Shown here piece by piece: positions 8,726 to 17,429 of a stretch of 64,000 bases of DNA. The stretch comes from Chryseobacterium senegalense. Its GTDB lineage: Bacteria; Bacteroidota; Bacteroidia; Flavobacteriales; Weeksellaceae. The stretch spans positions 536,589 through 600,588 of the forward strand of contig CYUH01000015.1 of NCBI GenBank assembly GCA_001403755.1. The letters run 5' to 3'. Each line of letters begins with the position of its first letter. The first letter of the stretch is position 1. A program made the translations under genes and the position numbers. A model generated the notes under the pieces. The model was given only the letters and a program-made list of their open reading frames with translations. It was not told the DNA's origin and ran no database searches.

Positions 8726-9994
8726 TTATTCGCTTCGCAAAGCCTCTATTGGACGAATTCGAACGGCTCGCTGTGCGGGAATCATACCGATGATCAATCC
8801 CAAAACGACCATCACCGCCATCGCTCCGAAAACTTCACCATAATTCACGGTTGGGTTGTAGAATGGAAAAGTATCTTGATCTTTGGTTAAAAAATTAAGA
8901 ATCATTAATAAGAAAATTCCCAAAACAAATCCCAGAAGTCCAGAGGCTAAGGTGATTACAACACTTTCCAAGAGAATTTGATTTCTTACCTCCGCGGGTT
9001 TAGCTCCCAAAGCACGTCGAATTCCGATCTCTTTGGTTCTTTCTTTTACGGTGATTAATAATATGTTTGAAATAGCGATTACTCCGGCCAAAATAGTTAA
9101 AGTTCCCACAACGATGGTTAAAAGTTGCATTCCGGTCAAAAATCCGGTGAGTTTTTTGAATTCTTTCCCAAGATTGAAACTTCCGAAAGCGTTTGTATCT
9201 TCCGGCGAAACGTTGTATTTTTTCTTGAGAGTCATTTTTACGCCTTCTTCCACCGTATTGAGATCTGCATCTGGTTTGCTTACGATGGCAAAGAAGCCCA
9301 CTTTGTCACCATCATTATACATTTTGGTAAAGGTGGAAAGGGGTATAAATGCAGATTGGTCATTCTCCATTCCACCACCTTTTTTCACTCGGAAAACGCC
9401 AATTACATTAAAGAAAATACCTTTCACATTGACTGATTTTCCTAGCGGATTTTCGTTCTTTTTCGCATCGAAAAAGTTTTTGTAAATCTCTTCACCAATC
9501 ACGATGACGTTTTTGTTTGCAGACACATCCGCGTCGTTGAGATATCTTCCGTAGATTAATTTTTTCTGTGATATTTTATTACCAATTGGGTAATCTCCGG
9601 TGAGCGTGTAGGTAGCTTTTTTCCCGTTTCTGGTGAAGCTTTCGCCTGGTGAACCGAAGTTTCCTCTTGCATTCTGGGGAGAAATATAATCGATTTGTGG
9701 TATTTTCTTGGTAAGCATTTCCATATCGCTTAAGTGCAGATCCATTTTTCTACCCTTCGGAAAGCCATCGTACGGAATAGTGGTGTTTTGAGCCCAAAGA
9801 AAAATAGAATTGGTTGCAAACCCGGAGAAAACTTTGTCAAATCCATTTTCCATGCCTTTTGCAGCTCCCAAAAGCGCCACAAATAGAAACATTCCCCAAC
9901 CGACACCAATCATGGTAAGAAAGGTACGCAACTTATTATTCCGAAGGGAATGATAAATTTCTTGCCAAGTATCTATATTAAAAATGATGTTCAT
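8726..9994 (-). CDS. ABC transporter permease, MacB/FtsX type (second)
   Basis: Permease of 422 residues: an N-terminal transmembrane helix (about residues 22-42), a periplasmic MacB core domain of about 200 residues, and three C-terminal helices (about 285-310, 340-365, 385-410) with the FtsX motif KERTKEIGIRRALGAKPAEV. It ends in PAQRAVRIRPIEALRSE, characteristic of this family. It probably pairs with the adjacent, related permease to form a heterodimeric mechanotransmitter pump that uses the operon's separate ATPase. Confidence 0.92.
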   Translation of the reverse strand: MNIIFNIDTWQEIYHSLRNNKLRTFLTMIGVGWGMFLFVALLGAAKGMENGFDKVFSGFATNSIFLWAQNTTIPYDGFPKGRKMDLHLSDMEMLTKKIPQIDYISPQNARGNFGSPGESFTRNGKKATYTLTGDYPIGNKISQKKLIYGRYLNDADVSANKNVIVIGEEIYKNFFDAKKNENPLGKSVNVKGIFFNVIGVFRVKKGGGMENDQSAFIPLSTFTKMYNDGDKVGFFAIVSKPDADLNTVEEGVKMTLKKKYNVSPEDTNAFGSFNLGKEFKKLTGFLTGMQLLTIVVGTLTILAGVIAISNILLITVKERTKEIGIRRALGAKPAEVRNQILLESVVITLASGLLGFVLGIFLLMILNFLTKDQDTFPFYNPTVNYGEVFGAMAVMVVLGLIIGMIPAQRAVRIRPIEALRSE

Positions 9995-10021
9995 TTGGTT
10001 GATAATTTTTTGGTCTTTTAT

Positions 10022-11251
10022 TTATTCCGATCTTAGAGCTTCAATAGGTTTAATTCGACTCGCGCGATACGCAGGTACAAAGCCTGCAATGAGCCCCGAA
10101 ATCACTAAACTGATAAATGCTGCCAGGATTAATCCCCAACCGACCGACGGATCTTTGATGAAATATTTTTCTAAATTGTCGCCAATTAAGACTAATGATA
10201 AAACGCCTAATCCAACTCCTACAAACCCTGAAATTACTGTTATTACCACGCTTTCCTGCATGATTAATCCTACAATACTGCTCGGTTTTGCACCGATGGC
10301 TTTTCGCACACCAATTTCTTGGGTTCTTTCTTTCACGATGTACACCATGATGTTGCTAATTCCGATAATTCCTGCGAGCAATGTTCCCATCCCGATAAAG
10401 CCAACAATCAGCGTAATGATGAACAAAAACTGTATTGTATCGCCCATGTTTTTAGCATTGTTTCTTACAATAATTCCGTTTTCGTCCTCTGGGGAGATTT
10501 TATTTTTTGCTTTAAGTTCTTTCTGAATCTGATCACCATATTTTATGGCTTCATCAGGCGACATTTTCGAGTCGTAAGTAACGAATATGGTGCTCACCGT
10601 ATCCGAACCTTTTTTCATTTGTTGCAAAGTAGTGATAGGAACGGTGATCATCCGCTCGTCCCAATCTCCACCGTCGTCAGAAAAAACGCCAACCACCTTA
10701 AAAAAACTTCCGTTGATATCTAATTCTTTCCCAATCGGACTTCCGTTTTTTATCAAATCCCGCTGCACCATTCTACCGATTACTGCTACATTCTGTTTGC
10801 GATCCATATCCATCGAATTGAGGTATCTGCCCTCGGTGAGATTTCTGTTTTCGATGATTTTTTCTTCCGGATTGGCACCGCTGATTTGGTAGCTGCCACT
10901 TTCTTTCCCATATTTTACCGTCATATTGGTAGAATATCTTGCAGTAGAATTTTCTAGTTTTGCGGGATCAGATTCTTTTACCTGTTCATAGTCATCATTT
11001 TTTAGCACAATTTGCCGGTCGGATTGTAATCCGCCATAGGCGATGGAAGTTTTCCCGGTGAAGATGGTAATTAAATTGGCAGCATCTCTTGTAAAACCTT
11101 CTGTAAAGGCATTTTTCAGCCCGGTTCCAATTCCGAAAAGTACAATGAAAATGAAAAGACCAAGCGCAACTGTGAAGCCCGAAAGAACCGTTCGCAAAAT
11201 ATTGCTGCGAATGGATTCAAAAATTTCTCTCCAACGGTCCAGATCAAACAT
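10022..11251 (-). CDS. ABC transporter permease, MacB/FtsX type (first)
   Basis: Permease of 409 residues with the same layout as its neighbour: an N-terminal helix, a MacB-type periplasmic core, three C-terminal helices, the motif KERTQEIGVRKAIGAKPSSI, and an end reading PAYRASRIKPIEALRSE. The two permeases are clear paralogues and are separated by 27 bp. It lies 15 bp downstream of the ATPase gene. The natural substrate (macrolide, peptide, lipoprotein or siderophore) cannot be told. Confidence 0.92.
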   Translation of the reverse strand: MFDLDRWREIFESIRSNILRTVLSGFTVALGLFIFIVLFGIGTGLKNAFTEGFTRDAANLITIFTGKTSIAYGGLQSDRQIVLKNDDYEQVKESDPAKLENSTARYSTNMTVKYGKESGSYQISGANPEEKIIENRNLTEGRYLNSMDMDRKQNVAVIGRMVQRDLIKNGSPIGKELDINGSFFKVVGVFSDDGGDWDERMITVPITTLQQMKKGSDTVSTIFVTYDSKMSPDEAIKYGDQIQKELKAKNKISPEDENGIIVRNNAKNMGDTIQFLFIITLIVGFIGMGTLLAGIIGISNIMVYIVKERTQEIGVRKAIGAKPSSIVGLIMQESVVITVISGFVGVGLGVLSLVLIGDNLEKYFIKDPSVGWGLILAAFISLVISGLIAGFVPAYRASRIKPIEALRSE

Positions 11252-11266
11252 GTTTTTTATTTAGAA

Positions 11267-11959
11267 TTAAGACAAAACTCTTTGGGTGATGTACTCGTCG
11301 CTTTCGATGAATCCGTCTTTCAGAATCACATTTCTTTTGGTTTCAGCGGCAACATCGGGTTCGTGGGTTACAATAATAATCGTTTTTCCTTCTTGATTGA
11401 TTTCTTGAAGGAGTTTCATAATATCGTATGTCGTTTTGGAATCCAAGGCACCGGTTGGTTCATCGGCAAGAATTACCTTCGGATCGGTGATTAGTGCTCT
11501 TGCGATGGCTACACGCTGTTTTTGTCCACCGGAAAGTTCGTTCGGAAGATGACTTGCCCATTCAGCCAAACCTACTTTTTCCAAATATTCCAAAGCTTTT
11601 TGATTGCGTTCTTTTCGAGCTACATTTTGATAATAAAGCGGAAGTGCAACGTTTTCCAAAGCGGTTTTGTAACCGATCAGGTTAAACGATTGAAAGATGA
11701 ATCCTAGAAACTGACTTCGGTATTCGGCTGCTTTTATTTCGGAAAGATCTTCAATTGGAATTCCGTCGAGTTCATAAATTCCGGAATCTTTTTCATCCAA
11801 AATTCCAATGATGTTGAGGAGCGTAGATTTTCCGGATCCGGAACTTCCCATAATCGATACAAATTCGCCTTCGTTAATGGTAAGGTTAATGCCTTTCAGC
11901 ACGTGTAATTTGCTTTTTCCGGTATCGTAAGATTTATGTAAGTCTTTTATTACTAACAT
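11267..11959 (-). CDS. ABC transporter ATP-binding protein (MacB/LolD-type)
   Basis: ATPase of 230 residues, first gene of the export operon. Walker A is at residues 38-46 (GSSGSGKST), followed by the Q-loop in [10 protein letters not shown], the signature [14 protein letters not shown], Walker [13 protein letters not shown] and the switch His in [10 protein letters not shown]. The family energises FtsX-type permeases; unlike E. coli MacB, ATPase and permease are separate chains here. The operon order is ATPase, permease, permease, adaptor. No convincing TAnnTTTG box was found just upstream. Confidence 0.93.
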   Translation of the reverse strand: MLVIKDLHKSYDTGKSKLHVLKGINLTINEGEFVSIMGSSGSGKSTLLNIIGILDEKDSGIYELDGIPIEDLSEIKAAEYRSQFLGFIFQSFNLIGYKTALENVALPLYYQNVARKERNQKALEYLEKVGLAEWASHLPNELSGGQKQRVAIARALITDPKVILADEPTGALDSKTTYDIMKLLQEINQEGKTIIIVTHEPDVAAETKRNVILKDGFIESDEYITQRVLS

Positions 11960-12164
11960 GCATTGGTGGAATTTGGTTTAATGATAAGTATCAATAACGA
12001 ATTATTTGTTACACCAGTCAATTTCTTTTTTTAAATTTGGGTGTTTAATTTTTATCTGCCTTATTTAATATGGTTGATAGGTTTTGTTTAATAGTTTTTA
12101 GCGAAAATAGCTTGTTTGCAGAGGTTCACTATTTTAAAATCAGTACCAATGCGAGGTCTGTGTG

Positions 12165-12345
12165 ATTGTGGAAAACTTTTAGGGCTTACAGTCAGAGATT
12201 TAATATGAAGACCTTTCCAGATCAGCTTCCTTTTTCTATTTTTGTGACTCATATTTTTGAAATCTAAAGAAAAAATTGGGGATTATCTTACAGTTTAATT
12301 AAATGAAAATCAATTAATTACAATAAATAATACTTTTTCCACAAT
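12165..12345. promoter_or_regulatory. Paired inverted ATTGTGGAAAA motifs upstream of nrdB
   Basis: ATTGTGGAAAACTTT begins at 12165, and the same core, ATTGTGGAAAAAGTA, is present on the reverse strand at 12331-12345, 37 bases before nrdB. The core resembles, but does not match, a DnaA box (TGTGGATAA on that strand). A role as an operator or DnaA-like site controlling nrd is speculative. Confidence 0.3.
12237..12259 (+). promoter_or_regulatory. Two TATTTTTG boxes upstream of nrdB
   Basis: TATTTTTG at 12237-12244 and again at 12252-12259, both fitting TAnnTTTG. Either would give nrdB a leader of roughly 115-135 bases. Confidence 0.4.
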
Positions 12346-12381
12346 GATCTGAGATTTAATTTTTTTTAAGACAAGTACGAT

Positions 12382-13356
12382 ATGGGAATTTTTGATAAAA
12401 GAGTAAGCTATAAACCGTTTGAATATCCGGAGGTTCTGCAATTCGTAGAAGCCATTAATAAATCTTTTTGGGTGCATTCTGAAGTAGATTTTACTGCAGA
12501 TATACAAGATTTCCACTCTCAGTTGGAGCCGCACGAAAAAAACGCAGTGAAAAATGCACTTCTTGCCATCGCACAAATTGAAGTCAACGTGAAAACCTTT
12601 TGGGGTAATCTTTATCAGCACCTACCAAAACCTGAGCTTAATGGTTTGGGAGCTACCTTCGCCGAATGCGAATTTCGGCATTCCGAAGCTTATTCCAGAC
12701 TTTTGGAGGTTTTGGGATATAACGAAGAATTTATTAACGTGATCGAAACTCCCGCTGTAAAAGGGAGAATCGAATTTTTAGGAAATGCCCTCAAGCATGC
12801 GAATTCAGCAACTCCGAAAGAGTATGTTTCTGCTCTTTTGTTGTTCAGTATTTTGGTTGAAAACGTTTCTCTTTTTTCGCAATTTGCCATCATTTTATCT
12901 TTTACAAGATTCAAAGGGTATATGAAAAACGTATCCAATATTATTGCTTGGACATCCGTAGATGAGCAAATTCACGCCAATGCAGGGATTTATCTAATCA
13001 ACAAAATTCGTGAGGAACAGCCGGATCTTTTGACAGATCGCGACATCGAAGATATTTATACTTTGGTAGACGAATCGATCGAAAGAGAAGGTGATATTCT
13101 CTCTTGGATTTTCGAAATGGGAGAAATTGATAATGTATCAAAAGAAGATCTTCTCAATTTCATGAAATACCGTGTTGATGATAGTCTAAAGAAAATCAAC
13201 ATGAAAACCCGATACAATATTACCCCTGAACAATACCGACCAATGGTGTGGTTTGAAGAGGAAGTTTTCGCCAATTCAATGGACGATTTCTTCGCAAAAA
13301 GACCGGTAGATTATACCAAGCACGACAAGAGTATTACGGAGAACGATTTGTTTTAA
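12382..13356 (+). CDS. nrdB: Ribonucleotide reductase class I, small (radical) subunit
   Basis: Subunit of 324 residues that houses the dimetal cofactor starting radical transfer to NrdA for dNTP synthesis. The ferritin-like four-helix core is visible with ligands in QIEVNV, AECEFRHSEAYS (ExxH, with a Tyr four residues after His at the E. coli Tyr122 position) and TSVDEQIHA (ExxH). It starts MGIFDKRVSY and so lacks the N-terminal ATP-cone found in some flavobacterial NrdB proteins. In length and ligand pattern it resembles the Flavobacterium johnsoniae protein placed in subclass Id (dimanganese cofactor); assigning that metal here is inference. nrdA follows after a 302-bp repeat-bearing gap. 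Confidence 0.95.
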   Translation: MGIFDKRVSYKPFEYPEVLQFVEAINKSFWVHSEVDFTADIQDFHSQLEPHEKNAVKNALLAIAQIEVNVKTFWGNLYQHLPKPELNGLGATFAECEFRHSEAYSRLLEVLGYNEEFINVIETPAVKGRIEFLGNALKHANSATPKEYVSALLLFSILVENVSLFSQFAIILSFTRFKGYMKNVSNIIAWTSVDEQIHANAGIYLINKIREEQPDLLTDRDIEDIYTLVDESIEREGDILSWIFEMGEIDNVSKEDLLNFMKYRVDDSLKKINMKTRYNITPEQYRPMVWFEEEVFANSMDDFFAKRPVDYTKHDKSITENDLF

Positions 13357-13600
13357 AGGAGTGGCGCGAGCGAAGCGAGCGTCAATTAGAGCAATTAATA
13401 TCAGTAGGAACGGGCTTTAGCACGTTTATTAAAGGAATTTACAATTGGCTTTAGCCAAAATCTAGTTCTGCCTCGAAAGAGAAAAGACAGAGCGTCTAGC
13501 CCCGATTGCAGCGACATCCTTTTGCGAAACGCAGTGAAGCAAAAGATACAGCGGAAAGCGGGACGGGTTTTCTGAGAAAGAGAAAAGCCGGTTGCTCCTA
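13357..13600. repeat. Composite REP-like intergenic repeat between nrdB and nrdA
   Basis: This stretch contains several palindromes in series: GCGAGCGAAGCGAGCG just after nrdB; an imperfect hairpin AACGGGCTTTAGCACGTT (13409-13426); a perfect one TTGGCTTTAGCCAA (13445-13458); and a larger hairpin with arms CTTTTGC and GCAAAAG around 13519-13552, inside a GC-richer block. The two xGGCTTTAGCCx hairpins about 20 bases apart look like a REP doublet of the kind mobilised by RAYT transposases. The right end, AGAAAAGCCGGTTGCTCCT (13581-13599), recurs with one mismatch at 59795-59813. No transposase gene is present. Confidence 0.65.
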
Positions 13601-13658
13601 AAAAATAAAAATAATTATGCAGAAAGCTTAAAGCCAACTGTTAAAAAGCATACAAAAC

Positions 13659-15314
13659 ATGGAAGAAAATACAAACATCTGGTGGCTGAATGAAGAATCC
13701 GAACAAATGCTGAATCGCGGATACCTCCTGAAAGGTGAAACCGTAAAAGGAGCCATTGAAAGAATTACCACAGCAGCTGCTAAAAGATTATATAAACCCG
13801 AACTGCAACCTGCTTTTGAGGAAATGATTACCAAAGGTTGGATCAGTTTTTCATCGCCGGTGTGGGCCAATATGGGAACCCAACGAGGCTTGCCAATTTC
13901 TTGTTTTAATGTACACGTTCCCGATAATATCGAGGGAATCACCCATAAACTGGGCGAAGTAATCATGCAGACGAAAATCGGTGGTGGAACTTCCGGCTAT
14001 TTCGGTGAACTCCGAAATCGTGGAACCGCAGTAACTGACAACGGAAAATCTTCCGGAGCAGTTTCTTTTATGAAACTGTATGATACTGCGATGGACGTGG
14101 TTTCGCAAGGCGGAGTGCGTCGTGGGGCTTTCGCTGCATATTTGGATATTGACCACGGTGATATCGAAGAATTTTTGTCGATCAAGGATATTGGAAGTCC
14201 GATTCAGAACCTGTTTACAGGTATTTGTGTTCCAGATTATTGGATGCAGGATATGATCGATGGTGATATGGAGAAACGTAAAATTTGGGCGCGAGTTCTA
14301 GAAAGTCGTCAACAAAAAGGTTTACCCTATATCTTGTTTACAGATAATGTCAATAGAAATAAGCCACAAGTATATAAAGATCTTGGATTGCCGATTAATG
14401 CGAGTAATTTGTGTTCGGAAATCATGTTGCCATCGAATGCGGAAGAATCCTTTATTTGCTGCTTGTCTTCTATGAACCTTGAATTGTATGACGAGTGGAA
14501 AGATACCAACGCTGTAAAACTTGCGATTTATTTCTTGGATGCGGTACTGTCCGAATTCATCGAAAAAACGGAAGGAAATTATTACTTAACCGGAGCTAGA
14601 AATTTCGCAATGCGTCATAGAGCCCTTGGTTTGGGAGTTTTAGGATATCATTCTTACCTTCAGAAAAATATGATTCCGTTTGAAAGTTTCGAGGCAACTC
14701 AGTTTAATGCAAGAGCTTTCAGACAAATCAAAGAACAATCTTTGCAAGCTTCCCAGGAATTGGCAAATATCTACGGCGAACCGGAAATTTTAAAAGGTTA
14801 CGGAATGCGAAATACCACTACCATGGCCATTGCTCCGACAACTTCTAGTTCTGCTATTTTGGGGCAAACTTCGCCAGGAATTGAGCCGTTTGCGTCCAAC
14901 TATTACAAAGCTGGTTTAGCAAAAGGTAACTTTATGCGTAAAAATAAATATCTTGCAAAGTTGCTTCAGGAAAAAGGCATCGACAACGAAGAGACTTGGA
15001 GAACGATCATGCTAAATCATGGTTCTGTACAGCATTTGACCGAACTTACCGATGAGGAAAAAGCAGTTTTCAAAACATTTAGAGAGATTTCTCCTATGGA
15101 AATTATTTCTCAGGCGGCGCAAAGACAGCAATATATCGATCAGGCGCAGTCGCTGAACTTACAAATTCCATCGACAATGCCAGTGAAAGACGTAAATTAT
15201 CTTTACATTGAAGCTTGGAAAAAAGGGGTGAAAACTTTGTATTACCAAAGAAGTTCCTCTGTTTCCAAGGAAATGATGGTGAACTTTGTGACTTGTAGTT
15301 CTTGCGAAGCGTAA
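13659..15314 (+). CDS. nrdA: Ribonucleotide reductase class I, large (catalytic) subunit, short form
   Basis: Reduces ribonucleoside diphosphates using the radical supplied by NrdB. Visible catalytic residues: Cys82 (LPISCFN) and Cys268 (FICCLSS) as the active-site disulfide pair, the N250-L-C252-S-E254 catalytic loop, the YYQRSSS radical-transfer tyrosines, and the C-terminal shuttle pair Cys546/Cys549 (TCSSCEA). It has 551 residues against about 760 in E. coli. The N-terminal ATP-cone is absent: the sequence enters the ten-helix core almost at once. With no ATP-cone in NrdB either, overall-activity regulation through that domain seems to be missing. The motifs are continuous, so I do not read the short length as a truncation. 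Confidence 0.95.
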   Translation: MEENTNIWWLNEESEQMLNRGYLLKGETVKGAIERITTAAAKRLYKPELQPAFEEMITKGWISFSSPVWANMGTQRGLPISCFNVHVPDNIEGITHKLGEVIMQTKIGGGTSGYFGELRNRGTAVTDNGKSSGAVSFMKLYDTAMDVVSQGGVRRGAFAAYLDIDHGDIEEFLSIKDIGSPIQNLFTGICVPDYWMQDMIDGDMEKRKIWARVLESRQQKGLPYILFTDNVNRNKPQVYKDLGLPINASNLCSEIMLPSNAEESFICCLSSMNLELYDEWKDTNAVKLAIYFLDAVLSEFIEKTEGNYYLTGARNFAMRHRALGLGVLGYHSYLQKNMIPFESFEATQFNARAFRQIKEQSLQASQELANIYGEPEILKGYGMRNTTTMAIAPTTSSSAILGQTSPGIEPFASNYYKAGLAKGNFMRKNKYLAKLLQEKGIDNEETWRTIMLNHGSVQHLTELTDEEKAVFKTFREISPMEIISQAAQRQQYIDQAQSLNLQIPSTMPVKDVNYLYIEAWKKGVKTLYYQRSSSVSKEMMVNFVTCSSCEA

Positions 15315-15331
15315 ACTAAAATAATCAACAC

Positions 15332-15366
15332 AAAAAAACCGCAGAAATTTCTGCGGCTTTTTTTTT
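15332..15366. terminator. Terminator after nrdA
   Basis: CCGCAGAAATTTCTGCGG palindrome with A and T runs on either side, so it can serve nrdA and the convergent DUF72 gene. Confidence 0.85.
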
Positions 15367-15382
15367 ACTATACAATGTGTTC

Positions 15383-16267
15383 TTAAAATTCAGTTTTTAC
15401 TTCAGCCATTTCTGGAATATGGAGGGATATTCTAAATTCTTTATTCAAATTTTCAATGAAGTAGGCTGATAAAAGAGGGGCAGACGGCTCAATTTTTTGA
15501 TGTACAAAAAAATACAGTTTCTCCAGGCCTTCTTTTTTCCAAGTTTTAATGCGTTCCAACCAATCATCAAGCCGGTGGTAATCAATCGTTGTATTTGCAC
15601 TGACGAATCGAACAAATGCTACCGGAGTCGTCAATCTCATATGAAGCATATCTCTTCTTCCCGCAGTATCTACGATAATATTGGTGATTTTGTATTCCTC
15701 GAAAAGATCGTAAATATTATTTAAAGCAACTTCATTGCGGAACCACTCGTCATTTCTGAGTTCTATGGCAAGCGGAAGTTCTCTGGGCCAATCTTTCACG
15801 AATTTTTCGAGCCTGTCGTAATCTTTCGGTTTGAAATTATCATGAAGTTGAAGGAAAGCCATCCCTAATTTTTCATCAAAATTTATAACAGAAGTAGCAA
15901 ACTGAGTAACTGCATCAGTAATATTTATTAACCTTCGATAATGCGAAACGGTATTGGTGATCTTCGGGAAAAATTTAAAATCAGCAGGCGTCTTCTCTTT
16001 CCAAGTCTGTACTTGCTCCGGACTTGGCATTCTGTAAAACGTGGCGTTCAGCTCTATTGAATTAAATTGAGTCGCATAATACGTGAGTTCATCCTTAATG
16101 CCTTTCGGATAAAATCCTTTCATATTGGTTTTGTTCCATTGTGCAGCACCAACATAAATTTCCAGGTTTTTTGATGAGGTTTTCCGCAAGATTTGCGCGG
16201 TTTTAGGATGATCTTTTGGCAAAGAAAAATCTATAGTGGTCGGGTCATCAACTTTTCCAAAATTCAT
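15383..16267 (-). CDS. DUF72 domain-containing protein
   Basis: Protein of 294 residues with the DUF72 (YecE-like) TIM-barrel fold. Family signatures are IYVGAAQWNKTNMKGFYPKG, the strand FNSIELNATFYRMPSPEQVQ, and later LPLAIELRNDEW. Biochemical role unknown; the family is widespread and cytosolic. The gene stands alone between two terminators, convergent with nrdA. Confidence 0.9.
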   Translation of the reverse strand: MNFGKVDDPTTIDFSLPKDHPKTAQILRKTSSKNLEIYVGAAQWNKTNMKGFYPKGIKDELTYYATQFNSIELNATFYRMPSPEQVQTWKEKTPADFKFFPKITNTVSHYRRLINITDAVTQFATSVINFDEKLGMAFLQLHDNFKPKDYDRLEKFVKDWPRELPLAIELRNDEWFRNEVALNNIYDLFEEYKITNIIVDTAGRRDMLHMRLTTPVAFVRFVSANTTIDYHRLDDWLERIKTWKKEGLEKLYFFVHQKIEPSAPLLSAYFIENLNKEFRISLHIPEMAEVKTEF

Positions 16268-16340
16268 AATTTTAAAACTAAAATATTAAGGTAAATTTAC
16301 TTAAAATGTACGTCAAGTATCCTTATATTTAAAGTAATAT

Positions 16341-16396
16341 AAAAAAAGACTCACATTTGCAGATTATTTTTCTGCGGAAGTGAGTCTTTTTTTGCG
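16341..16396. terminator. Long-stem terminator
   Basis: AAAAAAAGACTCAC pairs with GTGAGTCTTTTTTT around an interior of about 27 bases that itself contains TGCAGA/TCTGC. It lies between two minus-strand genes and ends the 98-residue gene. Confidence 0.75.
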
Positions 16397-16405
16397 AGAT
16401 TGAAA

Positions 16406-16702
16406 TTAAGCTAAAAACTCAATTTCTTTGTCGGTAAATTTATTCTTATCAACCAGTTTGTTGATCGTTTTAATCATTTTTTTACGAAGTTTTGCAATTT
16501 TTCTCACATTTTTATCCTCGCTGTAATCGAAAATATTGTCTTCAAAAGAAAAGGTATCTCCTTTTTTGAATGAGATATTATTTTCTTTCATTTCTTTCAA
16601 AAGCATAAGATTAGTCATTGTTTCCAGAGCTACATACTCGGAAATTGCAAGTTCTTTAAGTAAAACAAGAAGCTGTTTTTTATATTTTTTTTTCGTTTTC
16701 AT
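16406..16702 (-). CDS. Small Lys-rich hypothetical protein
   Basis: Protein of 98 residues, highly charged (starts MKTKKKYKKQ) and mostly helical, with a central acidic patch (FEDNIFDYSEDKN). No signal peptide, membrane segment or recognised domain. It is a single gene ended by a strong terminator, divergent from the ECF sigma gene. Function unknown. Confidence 0.65.
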   Translation of the reverse strand: MKTKKKYKKQLLVLLKELAISEYVALETMTNLMLLKEMKENNISFKKGDTFSFEDNIFDYSEDKNVRKIAKLRKKMIKTINKLVDKNKFTDKEIEFLA

Positions 16703-16805
16703 AGTAAAATTTTATAGCATTGCAAGATACGGATTTTCGCTGAGAATCTCTGTGTTTCAAACCTATTCGGTGGCATTTTTCGATATCCCACGGCGTAAAA
16801 TTTAT

Positions 16806-16813
16806 TATCTTTG
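16806..16813 (+). promoter_or_regulatory. TAnnTTTG -7 box of the ECF sigma gene
   Basis: TATCTTTG, eight bases before the ATG at 16822, implying a very short or absent leader. Confidence 0.55.
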
Positions 16814-16821
16814 TAATTCCG

Positions 16822-17379
16822 ATGGATAAAAACGAACTTTTATCGCTGATTATTTTAGCGAAAAACAAAAACCAAAAATCGCAAACCAAACTCATCAATC
16901 ATTTTTGGGTGGATGTTTTCAGTTTTGTGATGAAAAAAGTTCAGGATGAAAATGTTGCTGATGAGATTACCGTTTCTGTATTCTCTAAAGTTTTAGCAAA
17001 ATTAGATCTTTACGATCCCAATTTTCAGTTTAAAACGTGGATTTTGACTATTGCCCAAAATACAGTAATCGATTACTGGCGCAAGAAAAACCGCGAAAAC
17101 GAAGATTCTACCGACAACTTTGATGATTTCAAAAACCAGTTTGCGCGTTCGCCGGAAGAACTTTTAATTTCAGAAGAAGATCAAAAGCAAATTTTAACCA
17201 TTATCGAAAGTCTAGATTTTAACTATCAGGAAATCATAAAATTGAGATTTTTCGAGGAGAAAAGTATTAAGGAAATTGCCGACGAACTCGGTCTCACCAT
17301 TGCAAATACGAAAGTGAGAATCATGCGCGCTAAAAAAGTTCTCTCGGAATTATTGAAAAACAATGAGTTTGAGGATTGA
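16822..17379 (+). CDS. ECF-type RNA polymerase sigma factor
   Basis: Sigma-70 family protein of 185 residues. Region 2 covers FVMKKVQDENVADEITVSVFSKVL and KTWILTIAQNTVIDYWRKKN; region 4 is SIKEIADELGLTIANTKVRI followed by MRAKK. No anti-sigma gene follows; lipA begins 50 bp downstream with its own promoter-like box. In flavobacteria such a sigma gene is often found next to lipA, but the regulon is unknown. Confidence 0.9.
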   Translation: MDKNELLSLIILAKNKNQKSQTKLINHFWVDVFSFVMKKVQDENVADEITVSVFSKVLAKLDLYDPNFQFKTWILTIAQNTVIDYWRKKNRENEDSTDNFDDFKNQFARSPEELLISEEDQKQILTIIESLDFNYQEIIKLRFFEEKSIKEIADELGLTIANTKVRIMRAKKVLSELLKNNEFED

Positions 17380-17400
17380 TGAAACCAATTTCTTAATTCG

Positions 17401-17408
17401 TAAATTTG
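17401..17408 (+). promoter_or_regulatory. TAnnTTTG -7 box of lipA
   Basis: TAAATTTG, 21 bases before the ATG at 17430. It overlaps the TTG that would extend the frame upstream, which supports the ATG as the start. Confidence 0.5.
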
Positions 17409-17429
17409 TGCTTTATTTTAGAGAAAAAG

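Larger units (their letters stand above)
11960..12381. other. Divergent intergenic region between the export operon and nrdB
   Basis: About 420 bases with no credible gene. It holds two candidate -7 boxes facing nrdB (12237-12244 and 12252-12259) and a pair of inverted 11-base motifs (see separate entries). No riboswitch structure was recognised. Confidence 0.6.

Noticed and set aside
13659..15314. nrdA truncated or frameshifted because it is only 551 residues
   Set aside because: All catalytic cysteines, the tyrosine pair and the C-terminal CSSC-type motif are present in one frame; the short length is explained by absence of the ATP-cone and matches flavobacterial-type enzymes.
16822..17379. 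Sigma factor and lipA as one fixed operon
   Set aside because: lipA has its own TAnnTTTG box in the 50-bp gap; read-through is possible but not required.
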